6,382 bases of DNA from Clostridiales bacterium UBA1701 (GCA_002320035.1 DCJL01000038.1:1-6382), one strand, 5' to 3'; shown: positions 1 through 5,860, counted from the first letter of the stretch. Translations and numbers: made by a program. Notes: a model not told the origin generated them from the letters alone.

Positions 1-120
1 GGGGTGGGGCGCGGAATGACAGGGGGTGCGGTGGCGCCAAAATGCCCGGCGGAAAGCGCAGGCAAAAACCTCCTGCATGGACTTTTTTGACAAGCTCAGG
101 GGAACTGCGTTCACCCTCAG
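1..120. other. Segment downstream of rlmB with no supported feature
   Basis: The 120 bases after the rlmB stop show no terminator. On the minus strand a frame starting with GTG at 114 stays open to the window edge, but it lacks a convincing ribosome binding site and matches nothing I recognise. The start of a co-transcribed gene cannot be excluded. Confidence 0.3.
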
Positions 121-876
121 CTACCGGCTTCTCTGCCTTAAGATCTCATACATGGTGATGGCCGCAGCGGCGGAGGCGTTGAGGGAGCTGACCCGGCCCT
201 TCATAGGCAGGCTCACGATAAAATCGCAGCGCTCGGACACGAGCCTTCCCATCCCGTCCCCCTCGGAGCCGATGACAAGGGCCAGGGCTCCGGTGAAATC
301 CGTATGCCACAGGTCCTTCTCGCCGCCGGCGGCAGTGCCGTAGACCCAGAGGCCCCTGTCCTTCAGCTCCTTGATGGCGGCGGGGATATTGGGCACCCGG
401 GCGATGGCCATGTGTTCCGCCGCGCCGGCGGAGGCCTTATCCACCACGGCGGTGAGCCCCGCGCTGCGGCGCTTGGGGATGATCACCCCGTGGGCCCCGG
501 CGCACTCGGCAGAGCGGATGATGGCGCCCAGGTTGTGCGGGTCGCTGATCTCGTCGCAGACGATGAGGAAAGGCGGCTCCCCCCGCTGTTCCGCAATGGC
601 GAAAATATCTTCGATCTCACAGTACGCCCGGGCGGCGGCCAGGGCCACCACGCCCTGGTGGGCCTTGGTGCGGCTCATAAAGTCCAGCTTGCGCCGGTCG
701 CACTCCACCACCACCACGCCGCGCTCCCGCGCCCTGGACGCGATATGGCCCAGGGTTTTGTCCACATCCCCCCGGGCGATGAAAATTTTATCGATGGCGC
801 GGCCGGCCCGGAGGGCCTCAATGACCGCATTTCTGCCCTCGATAATATCGTTTTTTGCCTCGTTATCTATGTCCAT
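121..876 (-). CDS. rlmB: 23S rRNA (guanosine-2'-O-)-methyltransferase, TrmH/SpoU family (RlmB-like)
   Basis: This 251-residue protein is a SPOUT-class, SAM-dependent RNA ribose methyltransferase. By family it should methylate a guanosine 2'-OH in the 23S rRNA peptidyl-transferase region, in the cytosol. An N-terminal RNA-binding substrate domain (about residues 10-85, with IIEGRNAVIEAL and KAHQGVVA) precedes the knotted catalytic domain. All three SpoU motifs are present: motif 1 SDPHNLGAIIRSAE (111-124, with Asn115 and Arg121), motif 2 VIGSEGDGMGRL (201-212) and motif 3 SLPMKGRVSSLNASAAAAI (222-240). Length is normal for the family. I chose ATG at 876 because GGAG (886-889) lies 9 bases upstream. 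A TTG at 891 in the same frame would overlap that site and is less likely. The gene is divergent from the rhomboid-like gene. Related TrmH-family enzymes that modify tRNA or other 23S sites cannot be fully excluded, but the length and HQG motif favour RlmB. Confidence 0.93.
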   Translation of the reverse strand: MDIDNEAKNDIIEGRNAVIEALRAGRAIDKIFIARGDVDKTLGHIASRARERGVVVVECDRRKLDFMSRTKAHQGVVALAAARAYCEIEDIFAIAEQRGEPPFLIVCDEISDPHNLGAIIRSAECAGAHGVIIPKRRSAGLTAVVDKASAGAAEHMAIARVPNIPAAIKELKDRGLWVYGTAAGGEKDLWHTDFTGALALVIGSEGDGMGRLVSERCDFIVSLPMKGRVSSLNASAAAAITMYEILRQRSR

Positions 877-913
877 CGCGCTATACTCCAAATTACTACA
901 ATAGTCTGCTGAA

Positions 914-942
914 ATGATAACACAAGATTATGTAAATTAAAA
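914..942 (-). promoter_or_regulatory. Putative promoter of rlmB
   Basis: On the minus strand, an extended -10 (TG-T-TATCAT, -10 hexamer at 914-919) lies 38 bases before the chosen ATG. A weak -35 (TTTTAA, 937-942) sits 17 bases further upstream. The region is AT-rich against GC-rich flanks, as expected for a divergent promoter segment. The -35 is poor, so the assignment rests mainly on the extended -10. Confidence 0.45.
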
Positions 943-971
943 GGATTATTTTCAGAGTTTACAAAATTTTA

Positions 972-1000
972 TAGACTTTGCGCGCGGGAAAGATTATTAT
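972..1000 (+). promoter_or_regulatory. Putative sigma-A promoter of the rhomboid-like gene
   Basis: TAGACT (972-977) and TATTAT (995-1000) are separated by 17 bases, which resembles a sigma-A promoter and would give a leader of roughly 55-60 bases. An overlapping TATAGT (998-1003) could serve as an alternative -10 but has worse spacing. A ribosome binding site AGGAGAG (1048-1054) lies 9 bases before the ATG at 1064. Confidence 0.45.
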
Positions 1001-1063
1001 AGTCACAAGTGTGTTTTATTATTACCGCCCGGTCCGGAGCGGATTTCAGGAGAGATTTACCAT

Positions 1064-1894
1064 ATGAAAGACCCCATGAATTATATAGAGCGCTTCTGCT
1101 ACAAGCATCCCTATTTCGGCGTGAAGAACCTCATGCGCTATGTGGTCATCGCCAACATTGCTTTCTGGCTTCTGGGGGCGGTGAACCCGGTGCTGATGAG
1201 CTATCTGAGCTTTGACCCGGCGCTTATCCTCAGGGGTCAGGTCTGGCGGCTTGTGACCTTTGTGCTCTATCCGCCCAGCACGGGGCTGCTGGCCTTCATC
1301 GCCTTCTATTTCTATTATTGGATCGGCAGCACGCTGGAGCAGCACTGGGGCACGCCGCAGTTTAACATTTATTTTTTTTCCGGCGTTTTTCTCACCATTC
1401 TTTACGGCTTCCTGATGTACTTCATCACCGGCCTGAGCTTCCGGCTGGACGCCCAGTATATCTATCTGTCCATGTTCTTCTCCTTTGCGGCCCTGTTTCC
1501 CAACATGGAGGTGCTGCTGTTCTTCATCCTGCCCATCAAGATAAAATACCTGGCCTATATCGACGGGGCTTACTTCCTGCTGGGTGTGATCACCGGCTCC
1601 TTCCCGGCAAATCTTCTGCCGGTGGTGGCGGTGCTGAACTTCCTGATCTTCTGCGGCGGGGACCTTATCCGCCGCGCCCCGCGCAGGCCCAGCGGGAACA
1701 CAGTGAATTTCCGGCGCGAGTCCAGAAAGATTCGCCGGGAGCAGCAAAACCGGCTCTACACGCATAAATGCGCCGTCTGCGGCCGGACGGATACGGAGTT
1801 TCCTGATCTGGAGTTCCGCTATTGCTCCCGCTGCCAGGGCTATCACTGCTTCTGCCAGGACCATATCAACAACCATATTCATTTTACCGAGTGA
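1064..1894 (+). CDS. Rhomboid-like membrane pseudoprotease with C-terminal Cys/His zinc-finger-like tail
   Basis: This is a 276-residue integral membrane protein. About six hydrophobic segments can be seen (roughly 24-40, 62-88, 99-122, 131-146, 148-176 and 180-198), followed by a basic stretch (203-228). Rhomboid-fold signs are the WR pair of loop 1 (Trp61-Arg62 in GQVWRLVTF) and the TM4-TM5 signature FAALFPN...LLFFILPIKIKYLA. The catalytic GxSG of active rhomboids is absent: the expected serine position falls near Gln131/Tyr132. The TM6 histidine is also missing, with YIDGAYFLLG at that place. I therefore read it as a non-proteolytic member, comparable in concept to derlins and iRhoms. The cytosolic tail (236-273) carries CxxC, CxxC and HCFCxDHxxNHxH, enough ligands for one or two zinc ions. 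The start is supported by AGGAGAG 9 bases upstream. It appears monocistronic; its client or partner is unknown. Confidence 0.8.
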   Translation: MKDPMNYIERFCYKHPYFGVKNLMRYVVIANIAFWLLGAVNPVLMSYLSFDPALILRGQVWRLVTFVLYPPSTGLLAFIAFYFYYWIGSTLEQHWGTPQFNIYFFSGVFLTILYGFLMYFITGLSFRLDAQYIYLSMFFSFAALFPNMEVLLFFILPIKIKYLAYIDGAYFLLGVITGSFPANLLPVVAVLNFLIFCGGDLIRRAPRRPSGNTVNFRRESRKIRREQQNRLYTHKCAVCGRTDTEFPDLEFRYCSRCQGYHCFCQDHINNHIHFTE

Positions 1895-1970
1895 TTTTCC
1901 GCCCGGGCCTCTGCTCAGGCGGGCCCTGCCCCGGAAGATGAAAAGCAAAGATGACAGGCTGAAAAACCAT

Positions 1971-2004
1971 GAAAATGCCGCCGGATGGTTCCGGCGGCAT
2001 TTTT
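1971..2004. terminator. Bidirectional intrinsic terminator between convergent genes
   Basis: A perfect inverted repeat has arms 1972-1985 and 1990-2003 (core ATGCCGCCGGA / TCCGGCGGCAT), a TGGT loop, and A and T tracts on the outer edges. It therefore works in either direction. It lies 77 bases after the rhomboid-like stop and 33 bases after the symporter stop, so it can end both convergent transcripts. A weaker GC hairpin at 1901-1924, without a T-tract, directly follows the rhomboid-like gene. Confidence 0.92.
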
Positions 2005-2036
2005 CGTATGCAGTTTTCCCCGGCAGGGCCTTGCGC

Positions 2037-3422
2037 TTAAAGCCTGTCGGAAGTGCTGCGGCTGTCGGCGGCGGCCTTCACCAGGGAGGAGAGCGCCACC
2101 AGGGCAATCACGTTGGGGATGACCATAAGCTGGTTGAACATGTCCGCCAGCTCCCAGACCAGGTCGTTGGAGAGGCAGGAGCCCAGGAAAATGAAGATAA
2201 GCGCCAGCACAGAGTAGAGCGGCACGGCCTTCTTGCCGAAGAGATACTCCACATTGACCTTGCCGAAGAAGTTCCAGCCCAGAATAGTGGAGAAGGCAAA
2301 GAACAGCAGGCACAGCGCCACAAACACCGGGCCCAGGCCCTCGCCCAGACACATGGAGAAAGCAAGCTGGGCCATGTTGGCCTTGCTGATGCCCTCGGCC
2401 GCGCCGGCGGCCAGCACGCCGTCCCCGGCGTAGAGGGTGGAGATGACCACAAGGGCGGTCATGGTAAGGACCACAAAGGTGTCGATAAAGAGGCCGATCA
2501 TTGCCACAACGCCCTGGTCATGGGGCTTTTTCACGTTGGCCATGGCGTGAGCGTGGGGGGTGGAGCCCATACCGGCTTCATTGGAGAAGAGGCCCCGCTT
2601 GACGCCCTGGCTGATGGCGGTCTTGAGGGCGAAGCCAAGGCTGCCGCCGATGATGGCGTCGGGGGCGAAGGCGTAGCGGAAGATCATGCCGATGGTCTCG
2701 GGCAGGTACCTGGCCCGGATGATGAGCACCGCGATGCCGCCCAGAATGTACAGCACAGCCATGACCGGAACCAGCTTCTCGGTGACGGAGGCAATGCGCT
2801 GAATACCGCCCAGGAAGATAAGGGCCGCCACAAGGGTGACGATCACGCCCACGATCCAGCTTGGCACGCCCAGGGCGTTGGCGCAGGTCTCGCCGATGGA
2901 GTTGGACTGGACCATGCTGCCCATAAAGCCCAGAGCCAGGATGGTGGCCACGGCGAAGAAGGCGGCCAGGACCTTGCCGAAGGCGTTGGGGAATGCCCGC
3001 TGAATGTAGTACACCGGGCCGCCGTGAATGCTGCCGTCGGGGTTTTTTATCCGGGTCTCCTGGGCCAGGACTGCCTCAGAGTAAATGGTGGCCATGCCGA
3101 AAAAGGCGATGACCCACATCCAGAAAATGGCGCCGGGGCCGCCGATGAGGATGGCGCCGCTGGCGCCGATGATATTTCCCGTGCCCACCTGGGCGGCAAT
3201 GGCGGTGGCCAGGGCCTGGAAGGAGCTCAAGCCGCTCGCCTGCCGGCCGCCGTGCAGATTGATTTTGCCGAAAACGCTGCGCATTCCCTCGCCGAAGCAG
3301 CGGATCTGCACAAAACGGGTCCTGATGCTGAAGAAAAGGCCCGCGCCTACCAGCAGGATGATAAGGATATAATCCGAAAGATAAAGATTGATTTTCTGAA
3401 CCACGCTCAGAACTGCCTGCAT
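2037..3422 (-). CDS. Sodium:alanine/glycine symporter, AGCS family
   Basis: This 461-residue secondary transporter should import alanine and/or glycine with sodium across the cytoplasmic membrane. Family hallmarks are clear: QVGTGNIIGASGAILIGGPG (78-97) followed by AIFWMWVIAFFGMATIYSEA (98-117), HGGPVYYI (133-140), and the strongly conserved SQGVKRGLFSNEAGMGSTPH (271-290). About ten or more hydrophobic helices span the length, which matches AlsT-type proteins of about 460-490 residues. I chose ATG at 3422 because GGGAGG (3431-3436) sits 8 bases upstream and MQAVLSVVQKIN fits the family N-terminus. The frame stays open to 3539, but that part would translate the riboswitch terminator. The gene is monocistronic. 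The glycine riboswitch in its leader points to glycine as a physiological substrate, or alanine plus glycine; substrate choice is inferred. Confidence 0.94.
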   Translation of the reverse strand: MQAVLSVVQKINLYLSDYILIILLVGAGLFFSIRTRFVQIRCFGEGMRSVFGKINLHGGRQASGLSSFQALATAIAAQVGTGNIIGASGAILIGGPGAIFWMWVIAFFGMATIYSEAVLAQETRIKNPDGSIHGGPVYYIQRAFPNAFGKVLAAFFAVATILALGFMGSMVQSNSIGETCANALGVPSWIVGVIVTLVAALIFLGGIQRIASVTEKLVPVMAVLYILGGIAVLIIRARYLPETIGMIFRYAFAPDAIIGGSLGFALKTAISQGVKRGLFSNEAGMGSTPHAHAMANVKKPHDQGVVAMIGLFIDTFVVLTMTALVVISTLYAGDGVLAAGAAEGISKANMAQLAFSMCLGEGLGPVFVALCLLFFAFSTILGWNFFGKVNVEYLFGKKAVPLYSVLALIFIFLGSCLSNDLVWELADMFNQLMVIPNVIALVALSSLVKAAADSRSTSDRL

Positions 3423-3452
3423 GATGATTTCCTCCCAAAAAATACTGTTTTT

Positions 3453-3470
3453 GCCCGCGCGCCGGCGGGC
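3453..3470 (-). other. GC-rich hairpin between riboswitch terminator and ribosome binding site
   Basis: GCCCGC (3453-3458) and GCGGGC (3465-3470) form a 6-bp GC-only stem with a 6-base loop. It lies between the U-tract of the leader terminator and the GGGAGG site of the symporter. In readthrough RNA it would be the last structure before the ribosome binding site, which it does not cover. It could protect the mRNA 5' region or simply be chance in GC-rich sequence. Confidence 0.35.
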
Positions 3471-3473
3471 GGG

Positions 3474-3508
3474 AATAAAAAAAGAGCCGCTGCAAAATAC
3501 AGCAACTC
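3474..3508 (-). terminator. Intrinsic terminator of the glycine riboswitch expression platform
   Basis: On the minus strand, arms GAGTTGCTG (3500-3508) and CAGCGGCTC (3484-3492) give a 9-bp stem with two G-U pairs and a 7-base loop. Seven T residues follow immediately (3477-3483). It lies downstream of the glycine aptamer and upstream of the symporter ribosome binding site, the usual place for a transcriptional expression platform. Its 5' arm is also part of CCGGAGTT (3504-3511), which can pair with the 5' strand of aptamer helix P1. Confidence 0.88.
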
Positions 3509-3550
3509 CGGCAGGACAGGAGCGCGCCGAAAATAGCACTCCAAACGCCC

Positions 3551-3630
3551 GCTCTGTCCTTTTGCCTGAGAGATTCGGCCCTGCGGCCTTGCACCTTCGG
3601 CACTCATAAATGAGATTCTCCAGAGTTCCT
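3551..3630 (-). promoter_or_regulatory. Glycine riboswitch, single aptamer
   Basis: On the minus strand the conserved glycine-aptamer elements occur in order: AACTCTGGAGAA (5' side of P1 and junction, 3616-3627), the P3 core GCCGAAGGTGCAA (3589-3601), and TCTCTCAGGCAAAAGGACAG ending in AGC (3551-3573). P1 is CUCUG (3621-3625) with CAGAG (3552-3556). AACUCUGG...GGACAGAG resembles the second aptamer of the tandem gcvT riboswitch. Only one full aptamer is visible. The 5' leader before it (about 3631-3689) has no second conserved core, so this is a singlet, perhaps with a vestigial partner stem. It controls the adjacent AGCS transporter through a downstream terminator. Confidence 0.93.
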
Positions 3631-3695
3631 CCACCTCCAGTTTTTACAGCAATCCTGAAGGCTTCAATGGGGATATGAAATTGTGAAGCAGGCTC

Positions 3696-3724
3696 ACTAT
3701 AACACAGTGCAGTGTAAAATGCAA
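3696..3724 (-). promoter_or_regulatory. Sigma-A promoter of the riboswitch-symporter transcript
   Basis: On the minus strand, TTGCAT (-35, 3719-3724) and TATAGT (-10, 3696-3701) are separated by exactly 17 bases. Transcription should start near 3689, giving a leader of about 267 bases that contains the aptamer, the terminator and the ribosome binding site. Confidence 0.8.
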
Positions 3725-3794
3725 GAGCTTTTTGAATATTTTGAATTTTTCCGCCGGCCCGCCCGGAAACCGGGGAATAAAACAGAATAAAAAT

Positions 3795-3825
3795 TCACGC
3801 GGCCGGATCGTTTCCCGCCGCGTGA
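3795..3825 (-). terminator. Intrinsic terminator of the ferredoxin-NapH-ArsR operon
   Basis: TCACGCGGC (3795-3803) pairs with GCCGCGTGA (3817-3825) in a 9-bp stem with a 13-base loop. It starts 7 bases after the ArsR stop codon. On the minus strand the stem is followed by ATTTTTATT. A T-run also follows on the plus strand (3826-3832), so it could work in both directions. Confidence 0.85.
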
Positions 3826-3831
3826 TTTTTT

Positions 3832-4113
3832 TCAGACGCAGTAATTCTCTTTCAGATACGCGATAAGCCCACCGATGCGTTGGTCTTTCAGCCGGTAGCG
3901 CACGTTCATTCCCTGCTTTTCAGACTCCAGGATCCCCGCCGTCTTAAGCTGGGCCAGGTGCTGAGACAGGGCGGAGGCGGTGATGCCGGGGGTAAAGGCA
4001 TGGATCCTGCCCACAGTCATGGGCTCCTCAAGCAGGGCGCAGAGTATCAGCAGCCGCTGCTCATTGGCGAGCAGCTTCAGAAAATCCGCGATTTTCCTGG
4101 CCTTCTCCTCCAT
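3832..4113 (-). CDS. ArsR/SmtB-family transcriptional regulator, BigR/SqrR/YgaV-like (putative persulfide sensor)
   Basis: This 93-residue winged-helix repressor should be a dimer that leaves its operator when its inducer is sensed. The N-terminal helices (ARKIADFLKLLANEQRLLIL) are followed by the helix-turn-helix TVGRIHAFTPGITASALSQH, recognition helix around 46-60, and the wing KQGMNVRYRL. It has no CxC metal site of ArsR/CadC type. Its only cysteines are Cys25 (RLLILCALL) and Cys92 (KENYCV). They occupy the places of the paired cysteines of BigR, SqrR and YgaV, with about the same spacing, so sensing of persulfide or another thiol oxidant is inferred. ATG at 4113 has an excellent AAGGAGGG site (4122-4129) 8 bases upstream. 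The first 53 bases overlap the end of the upstream membrane protein gene in another frame. It probably controls its own operon. Confidence 0.88.
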   Translation of the reverse strand: MEEKARKIADFLKLLANEQRLLILCALLEEPMTVGRIHAFTPGITASALSQHLAQLKTAGILESEKQGMNVRYRLKDQRIGGLIAYLKENYCV

Positions 4114-4690
4114 GGCAGCTTCCCTCCTTTCCGTGCCTGAGCCGGCAGATGCCCTGGGTCATGGTCCCCATGGGGCAGTAGACGCACCAGGAGCGGGGCC
4201 GGAAAAGCAGCATCGTTATGATCCCCAGCACCGTGGAGGTCATCATAACGCCGAAGAAGCCGAAAGCAAACTGGGCGAACCAGGGCGCGGCAAAATCCAC
4301 CTGGGCCCACTGCCAGGGCAGCTTTATGGTCCACAGCAGGGTCACGGTCTGCCGCAGGGGCGCGCCGGCAAAGACCTTGTATGTGGCAAAAATCATCCTG
4401 CCGAACATGAACATGAAAAAGGCCAGAAAGCCGTAGCGGAACCAGGGGCTGCGCAGAAAGCGGGGCGGCGTCCTGCCCGGGGAGAGCTTCAGCTTTGCGC
4501 CCAGCAGATCCAGAAGCTGGCCCCGGCCGCAGTAGCGGTTGCAGTAGGCCTTGCTGCCGCCGATAATGGAAATGAGCAGGGGAGTGACAAAGAAGATCAT
4601 CCCCAGCCAGGCAAAGAGAATATTGCTCAGGCCCAGGACCCAGAACAGCAGCTCGCCCAGCCACAGGTAGGAGTACCATTTTTTCTTCAT
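4061..4690 (-). CDS. Membrane-bound 4Fe-4S protein, NapH/NosR-type (Fer4_5-like) electron transfer protein
   Basis: This 209-residue membrane protein has about four hydrophobic segments: roughly 9-24, 26-45, 86-105 and 138-163. Two cysteine motifs at membrane edges match the NapH/NosR/YccM pattern: YCNRYCGRGQLLDLLG (Cys50, Cys54) and WCVYCPMGTMTQGIC (Cys169, Cys172, Cys182). By family it relays electrons between a cytosolic donor and a membrane or exported acceptor. The first motif has CGRG instead of the usual CPxG. No complete extra ferredoxin domain follows, since the preceding small ferredoxin is a separate gene. The start ATG (4690) overlaps the ferredoxin stop as TGATG, which implies translational coupling. 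The last 17 codons overlap the start of the ArsR gene. The true partner enzyme is not in the window. Confidence 0.85.
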   Translation of the reverse strand: MKKKWYSYLWLGELLFWVLGLSNILFAWLGMIFFVTPLLISIIGGSKAYCNRYCGRGQLLDLLGAKLKLSPGRTPPRFLRSPWFRYGFLAFFMFMFGRMIFATYKVFAGAPLRQTVTLLWTIKLPWQWAQVDFAAPWFAQFAFGFFGVMMTSTVLGIITMLLFRPRSWCVYCPMGTMTQGICRLRHGKEGSCHGGEGQENRGFSEAARQ

Positions 4691-4893
4691 CAGCCCTCGC
4701 CCCTTTCCCGAATCTCGATTACCGCCGCCGGGCAGATTTTTCCGCACATGCCGCAGCCCACGCATTTTTCCCCGTCCACCCGGGCGATCAGCCCGTTCCA
4801 GACCCTTATCGCCCCTCGGGGACAGATATTTTCACAGCTCCCGCAGGCCACACATTCCCGGCCCACAGCCGCGATTTTCCTGACTTTGACCAT
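4690..4893 (-). CDS. Small 2[4Fe-4S] ferredoxin
   Basis: This 67-residue clostridial-type ferredoxin has two classic cluster motifs: CVACGSCENICP (Cys14, 17, 20, 24) and CVGCGMCGKICP (Cys44, 47, 50, 54). Eight cysteines would bind two [4Fe-4S] clusters for low-potential electron transfer in the cytosol. ATG at 4893 was chosen because GGGAGG (4899-4904) is 5 bases upstream. An in-frame TTG at 4914 lies before this site and is unlikely. It is the first gene of the operon and its stop shares a base with the start of the NapH-like membrane protein, so it is the obvious electron carrier for that partner. Confidence 0.93.
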   Translation of the reverse strand: MVKVRKIAAVGRECVACGSCENICPRGAIRVWNGLIARVDGEKCVGCGMCGKICPAAVIEIRERGEG

Positions 4894-4923
4894 AGACGCC
4901 TCCCTTTTTAACAAAAAGAATAT

Positions 4924-4951
4924 AAGTAATTAAGATGTTTCTAATATACTT
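4924..4951. promoter_or_regulatory. Imperfect inverted repeat over the -10/start region, candidate ArsR operator
   Basis: The arms AAGTAATTAAG (4924-4934) and CTAATATACTT (4941-4951) match as an inverted repeat at 8 of 11 positions around a 6-base centre. The repeat covers the -10 and the expected start site of the ferredoxin operon, a typical operator position for ArsR-family repressors. The region is AT-rich, so chance similarity is possible. Confidence 0.45.
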
Positions 4952-4971
4952 TATTATCCGCCCTCTGTCAA
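4943..4971 (-). promoter_or_regulatory. Strong sigma-A promoter of the ferredoxin operon
   Basis: On the minus strand, a consensus TTGACA (4966-4971) and TATATT (4943-4948) are separated by 17 bases. They lie about 50 bases upstream of the ferredoxin ATG. A promoter this close to consensus in front of a small operon that encodes its own ArsR regulator fits repressor control. Confidence 0.85.
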
Positions 4972-5151
4972 GAAAAATGTTGCCCCTCTCTTTTTTCGCC
5001 TTCCGATGCGCTCCGCGCTTCCCGCCCGTTTCTTGCCATTCTCAGGGGCTTTGCGCCGGCTCCCCCCGGCGGGAGCGCCTTTGATGCGCCGTCATTTTTA
5101 GCCGCCGGAGCGGACGCGAACAGCCTTTACAAAAAAACGGCGGCGCTTTGT

Positions 5152-5691
5152 ATGACGAATGCGGGGCAGAAAGCGCTTTCAAAAATCGAGTTATGCTCGA
5201 AACCGGTCATTGCTGCGGTAAACGGTTTTGCATTTGGCGGTGGATTTGAACTTGCCCTTGCCTGCGATTTCCGCATTGCTTCCGAAACCGTGCAGTTTGC
5301 GCTTCCAGAGACCAGCCTTGGTATCTTACCCGGCGCTGGCGGCACCCAGAGGCTGACTCGTCTGGTTGGAATAGGCATGGCAAAAGACATTATCCTGCTT
5401 GGCAGAAAGATCGGCGCATGGGAGGCTGTTGATATCGGACTTGCAACATATTGTGTCCCTCAGGATCAACTGATCGATGAGGCGGAGAAGATGGCAGAGA
5501 TACTCCTTAAAAAAGCGCCACTTGCCCTCCAGGTTGCAAAGCGCGTTATTCAGAGTGCCGCATCTTCGTCCATCGAAGTGGGGCTTTATACAGAACTTCT
5601 TGCCCTTAGCGCTCTGTGCGGTACGGAAGACAAGAAGGAAGGTATAAGCGCATTCCTTGAAAACAGGAGCCCCAAATATGTGGGGAGATAA
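5152..5691 (+). pseudogene. Enoyl-CoA hydratase/isomerase (crotonase) remnant, 5'-truncated
   Basis: The 179-residue frame matches the middle and C-terminal part of crotonases: KPVIAAVNGFAFGGGFELAL with ACD after it (17-39), LPETSLGILPGAGGTQRL (51-68), and a complete tail (EGISAFLENRSPKYVGR). Both glutamates equivalent to the rat hydratase catalytic pair are kept (Glu33 and Glu53). Full-length members have about 260 residues, so the N-terminal part is missing. No ribosome binding site precedes the ATG at 5152. The same frame stays open upstream and reads FLAAGAD at 5095-5115, like the first oxyanion-hole segment (FxAGAD) at nearly the right distance, so the homology may extend that far before it is lost in unrelated GC-rich sequence. 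Base composition is lower in GC than the neighbouring genes. I read it as a decayed or rearranged fragment. Confidence 0.75.
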
Positions 5692-5809
5692 GCTGTCATG
5701 CCATCTGTGAAAGTAAATGGCACATAGAAATGAATAAACACAGGCGGTGGGGGAGTTTCGCCACTTTCCATTGTGCCTTGCTGCTTTCCTTAAACCTTAT
5801 TTGCCCAAA

Positions 5810-5844
5810 CCAAATCACAACCCAGCGCAGCGGTTGTGATTTGG
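5810..5844. repeat. Perfect 13-bp inverted repeat downstream of ssrA
   Basis: CCAAATCACAACC (5810-5822) and GGTTGTGATTTGG (5832-5844) form a perfect 13-bp stem with a 9-base loop. No T-tract follows on either strand, so it is not a standard terminator. It belongs to a palindrome-rich stretch (5692-5922) between the crotonase remnant and ssrA that holds no convincing protein gene. Confidence 0.7.
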
Positions 5845-5860
5845 AAAGGAGGAGCAGCGG

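Noticed and set aside
304..912. A 202-codon plus-strand frame opposite rlmB
   Set aside because: It is antisense to a gene with all three SpoU motifs and shows no domain of its own.
1046..1948. A 300-codon open frame on the minus strand opposite the rhomboid-like gene
   Set aside because: It has shadow-type composition without recognisable motifs. The plus-strand frame has a ribosome binding site, membrane helices and conserved Cys/His motifs.
2436..2445. GGTGGAGATG, identical to part of the tmRNA 3' end, as a possible second att site
   Set aside because: The match is only 10 bases, lies inside the conserved coding region of the symporter and has no integrase or element boundaries near it.
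1938..3536. A 532-codon open frame on the plus strand
   Set aside because: It is antisense to the AGCS symporter and the riboswitch leader, is rich in His, Gly, Gln and Asp as expected of a shadow of GC-rich membrane protein codons, and matches no family.
3702..3718. CACTG repeats and near-palindrome ACACAGTGCAGTGT in the spacer of the symporter promoter as an operator
   Set aside because: The symmetry is short and imperfect, and the riboswitch already explains regulation.
5059..5076. GCTCCC/GGGAGC hairpin upstream of the crotonase remnant as a terminator
   Set aside because: It has a six-pair stem in very GC-rich sequence with no T-tract on either strand and no upstream plus-strand gene to terminate.
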